From Mesorhizobium sp. WSM3860 (GTDB lineage Bacteria > Pseudomonadota > Alphaproteobacteria > Rhizobiales > Rhizobiaceae): a DNA stretch of 64,000 nt. The translations under genes and the position numbers were made by a program. Positions within the stretch are counted from its first letter, which is position 1; every line of letters starts with the position of its first letter. Below are positions 1 to 11,213 of this stretch, in pieces. The notes below the pieces were generated by a model, which had not been told where the DNA came from, made no database searches, and saw only the letters and a list, made by a program, of their open reading frames with translations. The stretch lies in the NCBI RefSeq assembly GCF_002294995.1, contig NZ_NSGF01000004.1, forward strand, positions 124,001 through 188,000, written 5' to 3'.

Positions 1-90
1 TTCGACGTGCTTGCCGTCGATCAAAAGCTTGTAGGCTTTCGGCGCCGCCGACGCCTCGGCCGGCATGGAGATGTTGAGGGGTGCGTTCAT
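1..90 (-). CDS. Aldehyde dehydrogenase family protein, N-terminal fragment (runs off window)
   Basis: Only the first 30 codons are in the window, ending in YKLLIDGKHVE. A short variable head followed by a 'LLIDGK' strand is typical of NAD(P)-dependent aldehyde dehydrogenases; the catalytic Cys/Glu region lies outside. The ATG is preceded by an AGAAGA-type ribosome site and starts 10 nt after the crotonase stop, so it is the fifth gene of the LacI-headed operon. In that setting it would oxidise an aldehyde intermediate to an acid or acyl-CoA. The family call rests on a very short segment; the substrate is unknown. Confidence 0.55.
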   Translation of the reverse strand, partial: MNAPLNISMPAEASAAPKAYKLLIDGKHVE

Positions 91-100
91 CGTATCTTCT

Positions 101-869
101 CTAGGATCTCGAAAAGGCGGGCTTCTGCTTGGCCTTGAAAGCACCGACGCCGGCCTTCAGGTCGCCGGTCAGCGCAATGAAGCCGCTGGCGAGCGCTTCC
201 GTAGCTGCCGCGTCTTCCTCGCCTTCGGCAATACCGATCATCAGCTTGGCGGCCTCGGTTGCGAGCGGACCACGCTCGGCGATCCTTTCAGCCCAGGCCC
301 TGGCTTCGTCGAACGCTTTGCCGGTGTCGACAACGCGGTCGACGACGCCGAGCGCAAGCGCCTCGCCCGCCACCAGGACTTCGCCCCCTATTGCCATGCG
401 CCGCACCGTTTGCGCGCCGAAGCGGCGCACGGCGCGCTGCGTTCCGGACCAGCCGGGCACGACGCCGATCGAGGTTTCGGGAAAGCCGAGCTTGATCTGG
501 GTTTCCGCGACGCGAAAATCGCAGGCGGCGGCCAATTCCAATCCTCCGCCAAGCGCATGGCCGGACAGAACTGCGATGGTCGGCTGCCGCAGGCGCGCCA
601 GCCGGTCGAAGACGCGGTGGCCGTAGCGCACCCATTGAACCTGGAAATCGGCGGCGCTCAACTGTGCCCAGGCCTCGACGTCGCCGCCGGCGCAGAAACC
701 CTTGCCTTCGCCGCGAATGAGCACGACGCGGACACCCTCGGCCAGCTCGGCCTTGTCGAGTGCGGCTTCGAGCGCGCGCAGCATCGGAATGTCGAGCGCG
801 TTGAACTTTTCCGGCCGCCGCAGCGTGACGATACCGATCGCGCCGTCCTGCTCGAAGGTGACGAGGCGC

Positions 870-877
<8 letters not shown>
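101..877 (-). CDS. Enoyl-CoA hydratase/isomerase (crotonase) family protein
   Basis: 258 aa, the usual crotonase length. Seen: the oxyanion-hole segment GHALGGGLELAAACD, followed by the second acidic motif FPETSIGVVPGWSG; both glutamates used by true hydratases are present, so hydratase or isomerase chemistry on an acyl-CoA is expected. The start at MAERLVTF follows GGAGGCGCGC and overlaps the end of the CoA-transferase gene by 8 nt, so the two are translationally coupled. A longer reading upstream exists but lies wholly inside the previous gene. Its position between a CoA-transferase and an aldehyde dehydrogenase suggests it works on the CoA ester made by its neighbour. Exact substrate unknown. 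Confidence 0.88.
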
Positions 878-4533
<3,656 letters not shown>

Positions 4534-4570
4534 ATCCGTGCTTTCCTCCGCTTTCGGCGTTAAAATTTAT

Positions 4571-4582
4571 TGGAACGTTCTA
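4571..4582. promoter_or_regulatory. LacI-type operator, lacI-proximal copy
   Basis: TGGAACGTTCTA, a palindrome with one imperfect base. It shares the 16-base string ATTTATTGGAACGTTC with the site at 4724-4735. The central CG and even-length dyad are typical of LacI-family operators. It lies 38 nt before the LacI start, which suggests autoregulation. Confidence 0.7.
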
Positions 4583-4723
4583 AACACTGCCTCAAACCGG
4601 AGTCAACCGGGATTCACATGGATTTCGAAAAATTGATCGCTAAGCCGAAAACGCATGGGCTCTAGGCCGCTACGCTGCGTTGGATCGCTTCAGCCGCAAG
4701 GATCATAAAGGTTCTTGATTTAT

Positions 4724-4735
4724 TGGAACGTTCCA
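4724..4735. promoter_or_regulatory. LacI-type operator, DUF993-proximal copy
   Basis: Perfect 12-bp palindrome TGGAACGTTCCA, 29 nt upstream of the DUF993 start codon. Together with the copy at 4571 it brackets the divergent promoter region, about 153 bp centre to centre, which would allow looping. That LacI is the binding protein is inferred from position and motif style. Confidence 0.75.
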
Positions 4736-4764
4736 TCTATAGGCTGCCGCAAAGGGAGAGTTCG

Positions 4765-5916
4765 ATGGACATCATTCTGCCTGCGGAGAATGGCGATCGC
4801 GTCAGCTATCGGCCGGTCGGCCAACCGGCGCAGCCCATCGGCGCCGATTTCCCGCGCGTCGCCTATGCCGCCGCCCATGTCGTCGCCAACCCCATCGCCA
4901 TGACCGATCCCTGGTCGCGGCCGGCGGTCGACTGGGACAAGACGATGGCGTTTCGTCATCATCTGTGGCGACTCGGCTTCCGCATCGCCGAGGCGATGGA
5001 CACCTCGCAGCGCGGCATGGGTTTCGACTGGGCGAGCGCGAAAGAACTGATCCGGCGCTCGATCGCCGAGGCGCGCACGGTGAAAGGCGCCGATCTCGCT
5101 TCCGGCGCCGGCACCGACCATTTGGCGCCGGCCGCGGCAAAGTCGCTGGACGACGTGATCCATGCCTATGAGCAGCAGTTCGCCTTCATCGAAGGCGAGG
5201 GCAGCAAGGCGATCATGATGGCAAGCCGCGCGCTGGCGGCCGTGGCCAAAGGCCCGGACGACTATGCCCGCGTCTACGACCGCATCCTCAGCCAAGCCTC
5301 CGGCAAGGTGATCCTGCACTGGCTGGGCGACATGTTCGATCCGGCGCTCAAGGGCTATTGGGGCAGCAATGATTTCGAGACGGCCTTGGACACCGTGGTC
5401 TCCATCATCGAGCGGCACGCCGACAAGGTCGAGGGCATAAAGATATCGCTGCTCGACGCCGGCAAGGAGGTGCTGTTGCGCGACCGCCTGCCTGAAGGCG
5501 TGCTGATGTTCACGGGTGACGATTTCAACTATCCGGAGCTGATCGCGGGCGACGGCAAGAGGCACTCGCATGCACTGCTCGGCATCTTCGACGCCATCGC
5601 CCCGGTGGCCAACGCTGCGTTGGCCAGGCTCGCCGAGGGCGACCGGGCCGGCTATGACGCGCTGATGGCGCCCACCGTGCCGCTGTCGCGCAAGATCTTC
5701 GAAGCCCCGACGGAATATTACAAGGCAGGCATCGTCTTCATGGCCTGGCTGAATGGCCACCAGGATCATTTCACCATGATCGGCGGCATGCAGTCGGCAC
5801 GCGGCATATGTCACTACGCCGACGTCTTTCGTCTCGCCGATCAGGCGGGATTGCTGGCCGATCCTGAGCGCGCCGTCGCCAGGATGAAAGCCCTCTGCGC
5901 CGTCGCGGGCGTGTGA
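4765..5916 (+). CDS. DUF993 family, dihydrodipicolinate-synthase-like aldolase/lyase
   Basis: 383 aa. I recognise this as the DUF993 branch of the class I aldolase (DHDPS/NAL) superfamily. The segment KVEGIKISLL contains Lys226 in a G-I-K context that matches the Schiff-base lysine of DHDPS-type TIM barrels. The start at MDIILPAE follows AAAGGGAGAG five bases upstream; a longer reading with 14 more codons would start inside the operator. It is divergent from LacI and controlled by the same operator type. It probably cleaves or dehydrates a keto-acid intermediate made by the Gfo/Idh enzyme; the reaction is not established. Confidence 0.8.
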   Translation: MDIILPAENGDRVSYRPVGQPAQPIGADFPRVAYAAAHVVANPIAMTDPWSRPAVDWDKTMAFRHHLWRLGFRIAEAMDTSQRGMGFDWASAKELIRRSIAEARTVKGADLASGAGTDHLAPAAAKSLDDVIHAYEQQFAFIEGEGSKAIMMASRALAAVAKGPDDYARVYDRILSQASGKVILHWLGDMFDPALKGYWGSNDFETALDTVVSIIERHADKVEGIKISLLDAGKEVLLRDRLPEGVLMFTGDDFNYPELIAGDGKRHSHALLGIFDAIAPVANAALARLAEGDRAGYDALMAPTVPLSRKIFEAPTEYYKAGIVFMAWLNGHQDHFTMIGGMQSARGICHYADVFRLADQAGLLADPERAVARMKALCAVAGV

Positions 5917-6041
5917 GAGGGGATACGCCTCTCGCTTCCCCTGCCGCTGGCGAGCGGCAAAAATTTTTCCGCTCCTTTGAACCGAGCCGTGACGAAGCGC
6001 GACCAAGCGCCGCGTAGAAACGAGTTCACAAGGAGAAACAC

Positions 6042-6248
6042 ATGTCTATCGTTTCAAGAAACGTCTTTTTCGCAGCCATCGCCGTTTCTGTTCTGGCCGG
6101 CTGCAAGACGACCAGCAGAGACTGCGACAACATCAAGCCGAACATTACGCACAACGCCAAATGCTGCGGCATCGGCGACGCGCCGTGCCGTGAAGGCAAG
6201 GGCGGCGGCGGCAATCCCGGTCATTCGCCCGATCCGACGCCGCAATGA
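6042..6248 (+). CDS. Small secreted lipoprotein, unknown function
   Basis: 68 aa. An N-terminal hydrophobic stretch ends in the lipobox VLAGC (Cys at about 21), so it should be lipidated and membrane-anchored. The mature part is about 48 residues with four more cysteines (DCDN, KCCG, PCRE) and ends in a Gly/Pro-rich tail. AAGGAG precedes the ATG. It stands alone between the DUF993 gene and tRNA-Val; a 10-bp inverted repeat (6273-6282 with 6311-6320) follows and may act in termination. Function unknown; the paired cysteines suggest disulfides or metal binding. Confidence 0.75.
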   Translation: MSIVSRNVFFAAIAVSVLAGCKTTSRDCDNIKPNITHNAKCCGIGDAPCREGKGGGGNPGHSPDPTPQ

Positions 6249-6342
6249 AAGTAGGGGGCAATAAGGGAGCGGGGCGGTAGGGGGAATGAAGTCGCGGAGC
6301 AGCGGCAAAGCCCTACCGCCTTACTCTCTAGATCTGGCTGGA

Positions 6343-6417
6343 TGGTGGGCGTGACAAGGATTGAACTTGTGACCCCTGCAATGTCAATGCAGTGCTCTCC
6401 CGCTGAGCTACACGCCC
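6343..6417 (-). tRNA. tRNA-Val (GAC anticodon)
   Basis: On the minus strand a full cloverleaf can be drawn: acceptor GGGCGTG/CACGCCC, anticodon stem CTGCA/TGCAG with loop TTGACAT giving anticodon GAC, T loop TTCAATC, discriminator A, and an encoded CCA. It reads GUC/GUU valine codons. No integration remnants or repeated 3' end are seen beside it. Confidence 0.97.
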
Positions 6418-6633
6418 ATCCGAAGCCGCGCATACACCATTTTTGGTCCGGCGCGTCAATAGCAGGTACAAGAAAAGAAAGCTCCGTTTTGCCGCAGCGG
6501 CGGGAAGCGCCGATGCCTGAAGCGCGTCGCGTCGAAACGGATTCGAGTGACGCGCTTAGATCTTTGTTTGGTGGATGTCGTCTGCCCAAACCGCTGTGCC
6601 GTTTTGGGCGAGATGCGTCGGTCGGAAAAACCC

Positions 6634-6996
6634 TCAGGCCGCCTGAAGCATCTTCTCGACCTCGTTGACGAGGTCGCGCAGATGGAACGGCTTCGACAGC
6701 ACCTTGGCGTCCTTGGGCGCCTTGGAATCCGGATTGAGCGCGACGGCGGCGAAGCCGGTGATGAACATGACCTTGAGGTCAGGATCGATCTCGGTGGCGC
6801 GGCGGGCAAGCTCGATGCCGTCCATCTCCGGCATGACGATGTCGGTCAGAAGCAGTGAAAAAGGCTCCTCGCGCAGCCGCTCATAGGCGCTGGCGCCATT
6901 GTCGAAATCGCTCACCTGGTAGCCGGCGCGCTCCAGCGCCTTGACGAGGAACCGGCGCATATCGTCGTCGTCTTCCGCCAGCAGAATGCGTGCCAT
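6634..6996 (-). CDS. cpdR: CpdR-type single-domain response regulator
   Basis: 120 aa, a lone receiver domain. Acidic pocket DDDD at 9-12, phospho-acceptor Asp52 in TDIVMPEMDG, switch Lys102 in VLSKPFHL. The segment ITGFAAVALNPDSKAPKDAK is a hallmark of CpdR. In Caulobacter and Sinorhizobium CpdR, unphosphorylated, recruits ClpXP to the pole and promotes turnover of cell-cycle substrates. The protein ends in Ala-Ala, a possible ClpX-type C-terminal signal. The neighbours (tRNA-Val, N-formylglutamate amidohydrolase, hisN) match my recollection of the order around rhizobial cpdR. A TTAACCAT motif lies 50 nt upstream. Confidence 0.92.
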   Translation of the reverse strand: MARILLAEDDDDMRRFLVKALERAGYQVSDFDNGASAYERLREEPFSLLLTDIVMPEMDGIELARRATEIDPDLKVMFITGFAAVALNPDSKAPKDAKVLSKPFHLRDLVNEVEKMLQAA

Positions 6997-7045
6997 CTTT
7001 TCCCGTCCGAATCACCCGCCCCAAGCCTGCCGCCGGGCAAGGCCG

Positions 7046-7053
7046 TTAACCAT
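7046..7053 (+). promoter_or_regulatory. Possible CtrA half-site upstream of cpdR
   Basis: TTAACCAT, the 8-base form often reported for CtrA sites in alphaproteobacteria, lies 50 nt upstream of cpdR and 109 nt before the divergent amidohydrolase. The full TTAA-N7-TTAA form is not present, so this is only suggestive. Confidence 0.3.
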
Positions 7054-7161
7054 CCTGTATATGAGGAGGAGACGGTAAACATCAAGTGAACGTTGGCCTA
7101 GTCGCGACCACTTCGACTGTGCGTTTCGCGGGGCCGAAATGCTGGACATGCCGGGCGCAAG

Positions 7162-8103
7162 ATGGCAGTTTCGCATCATGACGCAGTGCTTCGTCCTGGT
7201 TCGTTCAAATTGAAGACGGCAGCCGAGGATTTTTTGGGCGTACCACCCTTCGAAATCCGATCGGGCGCCCAGCAACGCGTACCCTTCTTGTTCAACTCGC
7301 CGCATAGCGGCCGCCATTATCCCGAGCGCTTCCTGGCTATGTCGCGGCTCGACCGCAACGCCATACGCCGGTCGGAGGATTGCTATGTCGATGAGCTGTT
7401 CGGCGGCGCCGTCGCGCTCGGCTCGCCGATGCTGGCGGCAAATTTTCCGCGCGCCTATCTCGACGTCAACCGCGAACCGTGGGAGCTCGATCCGCGCATG
7501 TTCGCGGAGCCGGTGCCGTCCTTCTGCAATATCCGGTCGGCCCGCGTCGCGGGCGGGCTGGGCACCGTGCCGAAGCTGGTGGGGGAGGGGCTCGACATCT
7601 ATCCCGGGCGTCTGCCGCTCTCCGAGGCCGTGGGACGTATAGAGGCCGTCTACAAGCCCTATCACGAGACGCTGAAGCGGCTGCTGACCAGAACTCATGC
7701 CCGCTTCGGCTATGCCGTGCTGATCGACTGCCATTCGATGCCGGCCAGCGTCCGGGTCGGCGACAACGGCGCGCGGCCGGATTTCATCATCGGCGACCGC
7801 TTCGGCATTTCCGCCACCGCGGCTCTGACCGAGAGGGCGATCGGCTTGCTCACCGGAATGGGCTACGCTGTCGCGCATAACAAGCCTTATGCCGGCGGCT
7901 TCATAACCGAGCATTACGGGCGGCCGGCGCGCCATCTCCACGCGCTGCAGATCGAGGTCAATCGCGGGCTTTACATGAACGAGCGGACATTCCAGAAATC
8001 AGCCGGCTTCGACGCTTTAGCCGACGACCTGACGCGGTTTTCGGCGGAACTGATGTCGATGCCCGGCCATCATTTCCTCGACCTGCCGCTCGCCGCCGAA
8101 TGA
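7162..8103 (+). CDS. N-formylglutamate amidohydrolase family protein
   Basis: 313 aa. The FGase fold begins with FNSPHSGRHYP; DCHSMP and the H-x-LQIEVNR segment near the C terminus supply expected metal and substrate residues. The family hydrolyses N-formyl-L-glutamate to glutamate and formate in histidine breakdown, or related N-acyl amino acids. No other hut genes are nearby, so the true substrate is uncertain. Divergent from cpdR. No strong ribosome site precedes the ATG. Confidence 0.88.
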   Translation: MAVSHHDAVLRPGSFKLKTAAEDFLGVPPFEIRSGAQQRVPFLFNSPHSGRHYPERFLAMSRLDRNAIRRSEDCYVDELFGGAVALGSPMLAANFPRAYLDVNREPWELDPRMFAEPVPSFCNIRSARVAGGLGTVPKLVGEGLDIYPGRLPLSEAVGRIEAVYKPYHETLKRLLTRTHARFGYAVLIDCHSMPASVRVGDNGARPDFIIGDRFGISATAALTERAIGLLTGMGYAVAHNKPYAGGFITEHYGRPARHLHALQIEVNRGLYMNERTFQKSAGFDALADDLTRFSAELMSMPGHHFLDLPLAAE

Positions 8104-8127
8104 CTACGGCGCGGCGCTCCGCGGCTC

Positions 8128-8160
8128 AAAAAAAGACCGCATCGTTTTCACGACACGGTC
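8128..8160 (-). terminator. Rho-independent terminator of the suhB/MmgR-like sRNA
   Basis: Minus-strand stem GACCGTGTCGT / ACGATGCGGTC with a GAAA tetraloop, followed by seven U residues. The stem pairs over all 11 positions, two of them G-U. Confidence 0.88.
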
Positions 8161-8212
8161 GAAGTCTAGGGAGGAAACGCCCAAGGAGGGCATGGACAGG
8201 ATAAGCTGTCCG
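8128..8212 (-). ncRNA. suhB-motif / MmgR-like small RNA
   Basis: Reading leftward: an upstream hairpin GGACAG-CTTAT-CTGTCC, a second hairpin GCCC-TCCTT-GGGC, an unpaired pyrimidine stretch with TTTCCTCCC, then an 11-bp terminator stem (two G-U pairs, GAAA loop) and seven U's at 8134-8128. A promoter (8219-8246) predicts a transcript of about 85 nt. The unpaired CCUCCC can pair with Shine-Dalgarno sequences. Size, terminator, anti-SD segment and position beside a SuhB-type gene (hisN) all fit the suhB RNA motif, known as MmgR in Sinorhizobium. The transcription start is inferred. Confidence 0.72.
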
Positions 8213-8218
8213 AGAACA

Positions 8219-8246
8219 AAAGTATTGTGCGATGCACAAATGTCAA
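8219..8246 (-). promoter_or_regulatory. Promoter of the suhB/MmgR-like sRNA
   Basis: Minus-strand TTGACA (8246-8241), 16-bp spacer, then TACTTT (8224-8219). The -35 is a perfect sigma70 match; the -10 is weak, as is common in rhizobia. Confidence 0.6.
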
Positions 8247-8406
8247 TCGACTTCAGGCTTTTTTAATTCAATATGATGTGCAAATTCGGTTTCGGCGCCT
8301 GACGTGTGACTTTGAGGCAACAGGCGAGGGCGCCTGACCCGGTTGCACGCTCCGGTCCGGCAGAAGACAGCGGCTGCCGGATGGTTGCCGCGACGGGGAG
8401 AGTGAG

Positions 8407-9180
8407 TTGGATATCAGCATCGACTTCATGCGGCGCATCGCGCGTGCCGCCGCCGCCGAGACCTTGCCGCGCTTCCGCAGCCAGGCCGCGGTCGCCAACA
8501 AGCTGGCGGAGAGTTTCGATCCGGTGACGGAGGCCGATCGCGAGGCCGAGCGGGCGATCCGGGCGCTTATTTCAACGGAATACCCCGACCACGGCATCCT
8601 CGGCGAGGAGCATGGCAGCGAGAACATTTCGAGCCGGCATGTCTGGGTCATCGACCCGATCGACGGCACACGCGCCTTCATTTCCGGCCTGCCGGTCTGG
8701 GGAACGCTGGTCGGACTGACGGTCGACGGCGATGCTGTCGCCGGCCTGATGTCGCAGCCTTTCACCGGCGAACTGTTCTATGCCAATGCCACCGGCTCGC
8801 ATTACGAAGGCCCGGGCGGCCCGCGCAAGCTCGCGACTCGCAAGACGAAGGAGCTTTCGCAAGCGACCCTGTTCACCACCACGCCGGCGCTGTTCAAGGG
8901 CGCGGCGCGCAATCGCTACGACGAGTTCGAGAAACAGGTGCAACTCGCCCGCTACGGCACCGACTGCTACGCCTTCGCCATGGTGGCGGCGGGCAGCGTC
9001 GATATCGTCGCCGATCCGGGGTTGAAGCCTTACGACATCGTGGCGCTGATCCCGATCATCGAAAAGGCAGGCGGCGTCGTCACCACTTTCGACGGCGGGC
9101 CGGCGGAAAACGGCGGCGACATAGTGGCGGCGGCGACGCCGGAATTGCACGCCGCGGCAATGGCGGCGCTGCGCGGCTGA
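8407..9180 (+). CDS. hisN: Histidinol-phosphatase, inositol-monophosphatase family (HisN)
   Basis: 257 aa. Metal-binding motifs of the IMPase superfamily are all seen: DPVTEADREAE, GEEHG, WVIDPIDGTRAFI and, late, DPGLKPYDI. In rhizobia this branch serves as histidinol-phosphatase in histidine synthesis. A TTG start is chosen because GGGGAG lies seven bases upstream and no in-frame ATG occurs before residue 8. It follows cpdR and the amidohydrolase, with the suhB-type sRNA in the gap on the other strand. A broader inositol-phosphatase role cannot be excluded. Confidence 0.82.
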   Translation: MDISIDFMRRIARAAAAETLPRFRSQAAVANKLAESFDPVTEADREAERAIRALISTEYPDHGILGEEHGSENISSRHVWVIDPIDGTRAFISGLPVWGTLVGLTVDGDAVAGLMSQPFTGELFYANATGSHYEGPGGPRKLATRKTKELSQATLFTTTPALFKGAARNRYDEFEKQVQLARYGTDCYAFAMVAAGSVDIVADPGLKPYDIVALIPIIEKAGGVVTTFDGGPAENGGDIVAAATPELHAAAMAALRG

Positions 9181-9187
9181 TCCGTGA

Positions 9188-10144
9188 TCAGGTAGCGTCG
9201 CCGCTGCCCGGAACAAAGGCATCGAAGGCCGCCAGGAGCTGCTCGCGAAAGAGATCCTTCTCCTGCAGGATCTCATGATGCGCGCCGTCGATGATCAACA
9301 GCGAGCCGACGCGCAGCCGCCGGGCATAAGTTTCCACCGCCTTGGTCGAGACGACCTGGTCGGCGCCGGCGGCGACGATCAGCATCGGCACCTGGATCCT
9401 TGCCATGAAATCGGGGTCGCTGACCGCCTCGGCGGCTGCGGCTGCGGCCTTGAGCCAGCGGATGGTCGGACCACCGAGACCCAGCTGAGGCCAAGCCCTG
9501 TAAATGTCGGTATTGCGCCGGTAGCGCTCCGGGTCGGACGTCACCTTGTTCATTTCGAAGGGCGTCGGCAATTTCGGACGCGGCCCCCAGGCGGCATAGA
9601 GGCGGCCGAGGCCCAGCGCGCAAAACACCGCGCAGACGCGACGTATGGTGGTGATCGAAACCCGCAAGTCGGGCACGGCCAGGAAAGGCGCGATCAGCAC
9701 CATGCGCCGCACCCGGTTGACCATCGACGGCGAGGCAAGCAGCGCGATCACCGCTCCCGTCGAATGGGCGAGAATGTAATAGGGGCCGCGGCAATCGGGC
9801 AGCACGATCTCCTCGAAGAACTGTTCGAGGTCACGGGTGTAGTCGCGGAAGCTGCGGACATAGCCGCGCTGCCGGTCGCGCAGCAGGCGGCTGGAATCGC
9901 CCTGGCCGCGCCAGTCGAGAGTGGCGACGCCGAAGCCGCGGTCGGCGAGATCGCGGATGGTCTCGAAATATTTCTCGATGCACTCGTTGCGGCCGGTCAG
10001 GAGCACCACCGTGCCCTGCAGCGGGCGAGCAACGGCGGCAAAAACGCCATAGCGGATCTTCCTGCCGTCGCGGGTGGTGAAGAAGCCGCCGGCAGCGTTC
10101 TGCGGCGGCGGGTTGCCCTCAGTCAGATAGAAAAGATCCGTCAT
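9188..10144 (-). CDS. Alpha/beta hydrolase, lysophospholipase (PldB-like)
   Basis: 318 aa. Alpha/beta hydrolase fold with the nucleophile elbow AHSTG, the acid in AGADQVVS and the histidine in GAHHEIL, giving a complete Ser-Asp-His triad. The segment LDWRGQGDSSR is typical of the lysophospholipase/monoacylglycerol lipase group (Hydrolase_4). It probably releases a fatty acid from a lysophospholipid or monoglyceride. Convergent with hisN, 7 nt between stops. Start MTDLFYL chosen; the longer reading adds 22 basic residues without homology character. Confidence 0.85.
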   Translation of the reverse strand: MTDLFYLTEGNPPPQNAAGGFFTTRDGRKIRYGVFAAVARPLQGTVVLLTGRNECIEKYFETIRDLADRGFGVATLDWRGQGDSSRLLRDRQRGYVRSFRDYTRDLEQFFEEIVLPDCRGPYYILAHSTGAVIALLASPSMVNRVRRMVLIAPFLAVPDLRVSITTIRRVCAVFCALGLGRLYAAWGPRPKLPTPFEMNKVTSDPERYRRNTDIYRAWPQLGLGGPTIRWLKAAAAAAEAVSDPDFMARIQVPMLIVAAGADQVVSTKAVETYARRLRVGSLLIIDGAHHEILQEKDLFREQLLAAFDAFVPGSGDAT

Positions 10145-10475
10145 TCGGCGCTTCGTTGATTGCTTTCTTGCCCGAGCAGGCCAGGCGTCGCCACGGTGAT
10201 AGACGGCCATGCGCCAAAAGCAAAGGGTTGCGGGATTCGCGCGCTTCCGCGAAACGGGAAGGCCGGAAGCGCCTGCGGCGCGCTTCCGGCCTCTGTCGAT
10301 CCGGGAGGAAGGGACGTTGCACCCGGTTCGGCCTCGTCGCGGCGCACCCGATCGAGGCGCCGCATGTCCGTATTGTTGACAGCCTAGCGAGCCCAGGCTG
10401 AACGGATGCCGAAGCCTCGGTTCATCTGGCGTTCATCGAGCGAAAAAATCGCAGGGCAAGTTGATGCGCGAAGTT
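10145..10475. other. Gene-free intergenic stretch upstream of hsp20
   Basis: No convincing gene. It contains the 13-bp perfect inverted repeat at 10260-10292 and leads into the RpoH promoter. Short open frames here have no ribosome sites or recognisable sequence. Confidence 0.6.
10260..10292. repeat. Palindromic intergenic element (13-bp arms)
   Basis: AGGCCGGAAGCGC and its exact complement separated by 7 nt (CTGCGGC). No U-tract follows on either strand, so a repeat or structural element is more likely than a classical terminator. A related string (GCGCTTCCGCGAA) lies just before it. Confidence 0.65.
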
Positions 10476-10504
10476 CTTGAAATGGGCTTTTCCGCTTCCC
10501 AAAT
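10476..10504 (+). promoter_or_regulatory. RpoH (sigma32) heat-shock promoter of hsp20
   Basis: CTTGAA (10476-10481), 17-bp spacer, CCAAAT (10499-10504). This matches the rhizobial RpoH consensus CTTGAA-N17-CCANAT. Predicted transcription start near 10511, giving a 5' leader of about 100 nt. Confidence 0.8.
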
Positions 10505-10510
10505 GGAGGT

Positions 10511-10611
10511 TGCGGCCGCCGATGTCGGGGCCGCTGGCCTATCCGGGACGCCTTTCGAGGGTTTCGTACCGGGTCAAACGCAAACCATGTTGCTCAACAG
10601 GAGAACACATC
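10511..10611 (+). promoter_or_regulatory. ROSE-type RNA thermometer in the hsp20 5' UTR
   Basis: The leader shows stacked hairpins: GCGGCC/GGCCGC, then CCGGGACG...CGTACCGG with an inner CCT-TTCG-AGG. The last hairpin is TTGCT (10590-10594), CAAC loop, AGGA (10599-10602), just before ATG 10612. UUGCU paired to the AGGA of the ribosome site, with a G-G mismatch, is the signature of ROSE elements that melt on heat shock to free the ribosome site of small heat-shock genes in rhizobia. Confidence 0.75.
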
Positions 10612-11079
10612 ATGCGTCACGTTGATTTTTCCCCGCTTTATCGTTCGACCGTCGGTTTCGACCGGCTGTTCACCATGCTCGACACGCTCGGCCAGCCCGA
10701 AAGCGCGCAGACCTACCCGCCTTATAACATCGAGCGTACCGGCGAGAACGCCTATCGCATCTCGATGGCGGTTGCCGGCTTCTCGGAAGACGAGATCTCG
10801 ATCGAGGCGCACCGCAATGTGCTGACCGTCAAGGGTGAGCGCAAGGAAGAGAACAACGGCGAGGGTTCGGAGCTGCTCTATCGCGGCATCGCTTCGCGCG
10901 CCTTCGAGCGTCGCTTCCAGCTCGCCGACCACGTTGAGGTGGAGGGCGCCACGCTGAAGAACGGCCTGCTCTTCGTCGACCTCAAGCGCAACATTCCGGA
11001 AGAGCTGAAGCCGCGCAAGATCGCGATCACCTCGTCTTCGGACAAGGCCAAGCAGATCGAGGCCAAGGCCGCCGCGTAA
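10612..11079 (+). CDS. Small heat-shock protein, Hsp20/IbpA class
   Basis: 155 aa. Alpha-crystallin domain from about 38 to 130, with the IbpA-type segments YNIERTGENAYRI and LTVKGERKEEN and the late signature GLLFVDLKRNIPEELKPRKI. ATP-independent holdase that binds unfolding proteins in the cytoplasm. Start MRHVDFSPL follows AACAGGAGAACACATC. Expression should be dual: an RpoH promoter plus a ROSE-type thermometer that masks the ribosome site. A strong terminator follows, so it is monocistronic. Confidence 0.95.
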   Translation: MRHVDFSPLYRSTVGFDRLFTMLDTLGQPESAQTYPPYNIERTGENAYRISMAVAGFSEDEISIEAHRNVLTVKGERKEENNGEGSELLYRGIASRAFERRFQLADHVEVEGATLKNGLLFVDLKRNIPEELKPRKIAITSSSDKAKQIEAKAAA

Positions 11080-11120
11080 GCCGCGGGTTCCATGTTAAGA
11101 AACGTCTCCCTCCGAGACGA

Positions 11121-11150
11121 AAGCGGCGCCGAAGGGGGCGCCGCTTTTTT
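11121..11150 (+). terminator. Rho-independent terminator of hsp20
   Basis: AGCGGCGCC / GGCGCCGCT stem followed by six T's. A smaller hairpin CGTCTC-CCTCC-GAGACG lies just before it at 11103-11119. Confidence 0.9.
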
Positions 11151-11213
11151 GTGCCATGAACATCGAATCGCTCTGGCTCTTTTGAAGCCGGCGTTGCCTG
11201 TTCATGAAGGGCG

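Noticed and set aside
6343..6417. tRNA-Val as an integration site for a mobile element
   Set aside because: No duplicated tRNA 3' end, no integrase and ordinary housekeeping genes on both sides.
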